Source: Pseudomonas sp. ADAK13
Lineage (GTDB): Bacteria; Pseudomonadota; Gammaproteobacteria; Pseudomonadales; Pseudomonadaceae
Direction: 5' to 3'
Length of the DNA: 64,000 nt
Assembly: GCF_012935715.1 (NCBI RefSeq)
Contig: NZ_CP052860.1
Coordinates: 3,038,001 to 3,102,000, forward strand
The translations under genes and the position numbers were made by a program. Shown here piece by piece: positions 62,179 through 64,000 of this stretch. The notes under the pieces are model-generated. The model did not search any database and was not told the origin of the DNA. It was given only the letters and a program-made list of their open reading frames with translations. The stretch's first letter is position 1, and every line of letters begins with the position of its first letter.

Positions 62179-63843
62179 TCAACCGCGGTGACGACCGCGG
62201 AAGTAGTTGATCAACCCTTGGGTGGATGCATCGTCCGCAGGCTGTTCTTCAGTGCCGGTAAGGCGGTTGTAGACGCCTTTGCCCAGCTCCTTGCCCAGCT
62301 CCACGCCCCATTGGTCGAAGGCATTGATGCCCCAGATGACGCTCTGCACGAACACTTTGTGCTCATACATCGCCACCAGCGCGCCGAGGCGGCGAGGGCT
62401 GATGCGTTCAACCACAATGGTGTTGCTCGGGCGGTTACCCGGGATCACCTTGTGCGGTGCAAGTTTCTGCACTTCGGCTTCGGCCATGCCTTTTTCGCGC
62501 AGTTCGGCTTCAGCTTCGGCGCGGGTCTTGCCCAGCATCAGTGCCTGGCTCTGGGACAGGCAGTTGGCGTACAGCCACTGATGGTGGTCGGAAACCGGGT
62601 TGAAGCTGACGATCGGCACGATGAAATCGGCCGGGATCAGTTGGGTGCCTTGGTGCAGCAGTTGGTGATAAGCGTGCTGGCCGTTGCAGCCTACGCCGCC
62701 CCAGATAACCGGGCCGGTGTCGGTGGAAACCGGCGTACCGTCCTGGCGCACGCTCTTGCCGTTGGATTCCATGTCCAGCTGTTGCAAGTGCTTGGTGATG
62801 TTCCGCAGGTAGTGGTCGTACGGCAGGATCGCATGGCTCTGTGCGCCCCAGAAGTTGCCGTACCACACGCCCAACAGGCCCAGCAGCACCGGCATGTTCG
62901 CCTCGAACGGCGCGGTCTGGAAATGCTGGTCCATGGTATAGGCACCGGACAGCAGTTCCTTGAAGTTGGACATGCCGATGGCCAGCGCAATCGGCAGGCC
63001 GATGGCCGACCACAGCGAGTAACGACCGCCGACCCAGTCCCACATCGGGAAGATGTTTTCTTCGCGGATACCGAAGGCCACGGCGGCCGCGTTGTTGCTC
63101 GATACGGCGATGAAGTGGCGATACAGCTCGGCTTCCGAACCACCCTGGGCCAGGTACCAGGCGCGGGCGGCCTGGGCGTTCTTCAGGGTTTCGAGGGTGT
63201 TGAAGGATTTGGACGAGACGATGAACAGCGTGGTCTCGGCGCGCAGCTTCATGGTCAGCTCGTGGAACTCGCTGCCGTCGATGTTCGCCAGGTAATGGCA
63301 GCGCACGCCTTTGTGGGCGTAGGACAACAGCGCTTCGGAGACCAGCTCCGGGCCGAGGAACGAGCCACCGATACCGATGTTCACCACGTCGGTGATCGGC
63401 TTCTCGGTGTAGCCACGCCACAGGCCGTCGTGGATGCGGCCGACCAGGTCAGTGATCTGGTTCAGCACCTTGTGCACGTCCGGCATGATGTTCACGCCGT
63501 TGACCGACAGCTTGTCACCCACCGGACGACGCAGCGCGGTGTGCAGCGCCGGGCGGCCTTCTGAAGAGTTGACCGGCTCGCCGTTGAACAACGACTTGAT
63601 CGCGCCTTGAAGGTCGACTTCCTTGGCCAGGCCCACCAGCAGGTCGCGGGTTTCGCTGGTGATCAGGTTTTTCGAGTAATCGAGGAAAAGTCCGCAGCTG
63701 CTCAAGGTGAACTGGGTAAAGCGCTGGGGATCGGCATTAAAGGCTTCGCGCATGCTGAAATCCTGCATGGCTTGGCGATGTTGATTGAGCGCTTGCCAGG
63801 CGGGCAGAGCGGTAACGTCATGAGGAGTGCGGTAGTACGCCAT
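62179..63843 (-). CDS. pgi: Glucose-6-phosphate isomerase
   Basis: The 554-residue protein has the two SIS domains, the signature [13 protein letters not shown] near 277 and the second signature [14 protein letters not shown] near 509. It interconverts glucose-6-phosphate and fructose-6-phosphate. In Pseudomonas it serves the Entner-Doudoroff cycle and sugar precursors. The upstream region to the window edge holds no visible gene. Confidence 0.97.
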   Translation of the reverse strand: MAYYRTPHDVTALPAWQALNQHRQAMQDFSMREAFNADPQRFTQFTLSSCGLFLDYSKNLITSETRDLLVGLAKEVDLQGAIKSLFNGEPVNSSEGRPALHTALRRPVGDKLSVNGVNIMPDVHKVLNQITDLVGRIHDGLWRGYTEKPITDVVNIGIGGSFLGPELVSEALLSYAHKGVRCHYLANIDGSEFHELTMKLRAETTLFIVSSKSFNTLETLKNAQAARAWYLAQGGSEAELYRHFIAVSSNNAAAVAFGIREENIFPMWDWVGGRYSLWSAIGLPIALAIGMSNFKELLSGAYTMDQHFQTAPFEANMPVLLGLLGVWYGNFWGAQSHAILPYDHYLRNITKHLQQLDMESNGKSVRQDGTPVSTDTGPVIWGGVGCNGQHAYHQLLHQGTQLIPADFIVPIVSFNPVSDHHQWLYANCLSQSQALMLGKTRAEAEAELREKGMAEAEVQKLAPHKVIPGNRPSNTIVVERISPRRLGALVAMYEHKVFVQSVIWGINAFDQWGVELGKELGKGVYNRLTGTEEQPADDASTQGLINYFRGRHRG

Positions 63844-64000
63844 CGCTGCGGGTTTCCTTTTTATTGCTGGGACTGCTTGTAGGACACTTTAAAGCCGGGA
63901 ATGTCCTGTCTTTGTGAAGATGACAGGCTCCGGTCGACGCCAACGAATAGCGTAGGGCGAATACATTAAACCTAGCGTGTCGATCTGTCTTGGCTTTGTC

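Overview
The window is a chromosomal segment of a Pseudomonas, most likely of the P. fluorescens group. From about 16.9 kb to the right end it follows, nearly gene for gene, the housekeeping order known from P. aeruginosa (ssrA - lld - smpB - ratA/rnfH - bamE - fur - recN - grpE/dnaK/dnaJ - dapB - carAB - greA - yhbY - rlmE - ftsH - folP - glmM - tpiA - secG - tRNA-Leu - tRNA-fMet - rimP - nusA - infB - rbfA - truB - rpsO - pnp - BON protein - DUF748 protein - acsA - pgi). A paired inverted repeat at 55.03-55.13 kb looks like a Pseudomonas REPIN.

The left quarter (1-16.7 kb) looks like an accessory island inserted at the 3' end of ssrA. A P4-type tyrosine integrase (15452-16708, minus) starts 187 bp from the tmRNA 3' end and reads away from it. 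Inverted repeats that could bind the integrase lie between them. The island's far end was not found and is probably beyond the left edge. From the left it holds: (i) a DNA cytosine-5 methyltransferase followed by a co-directional partial gene, the start of a possible restriction or defence operon cut by the window edge; (ii) a replication/integration-like module with an unknown 178-179 aa protein, a long non-coding stretch with a perfect 15-bp hairpin, a DUF3987 protein flanked by two inverted, iteron-like TGTCGCC arrays, a second tyrosine-recombinase-type protein and a small partner ORF; (iii) a compact six-gene, co-directional set (7.5-15.1 kb) resembling an unassigned small-molecule biosynthetic cluster: HpaB-type flavin monooxygenase, M24 metallopeptidase-fold enzyme, fold-type II PLP synthase, flavin reductase, class-B asparagine synthetase and MFS exporter, with no NRPS, PKS or regulator.

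The core part contains lactate use (lldP and a D-lactate dehydrogenase, divergent from lldR, with lldD missing from its usual place), trans-translation (ssrA and smpB), envelope assembly (bamE), iron control (fur), DNA repair (recN), and the heat-shock chaperones, with convincing sigma-32-type promoters before grpE and dnaK. Carbamoyl phosphate synthesis, transcription and translation factors, cell-wall and folate precursors, RNA decay, acetate activation and glucose-6-phosphate isomerase follow. The lactate permease and dehydrogenase, recN, and the block from the DUF748 protein to pgi are on the minus strand; most of the rest is on plus.

The most interesting targets are the uncharacterised biosynthetic cluster, the mirrored TGTCGCC arrays around the DUF3987 gene (with a third related palindrome beside the ssrA integrase), the truncated methyltransferase operon, and several strong unexplained hairpins.
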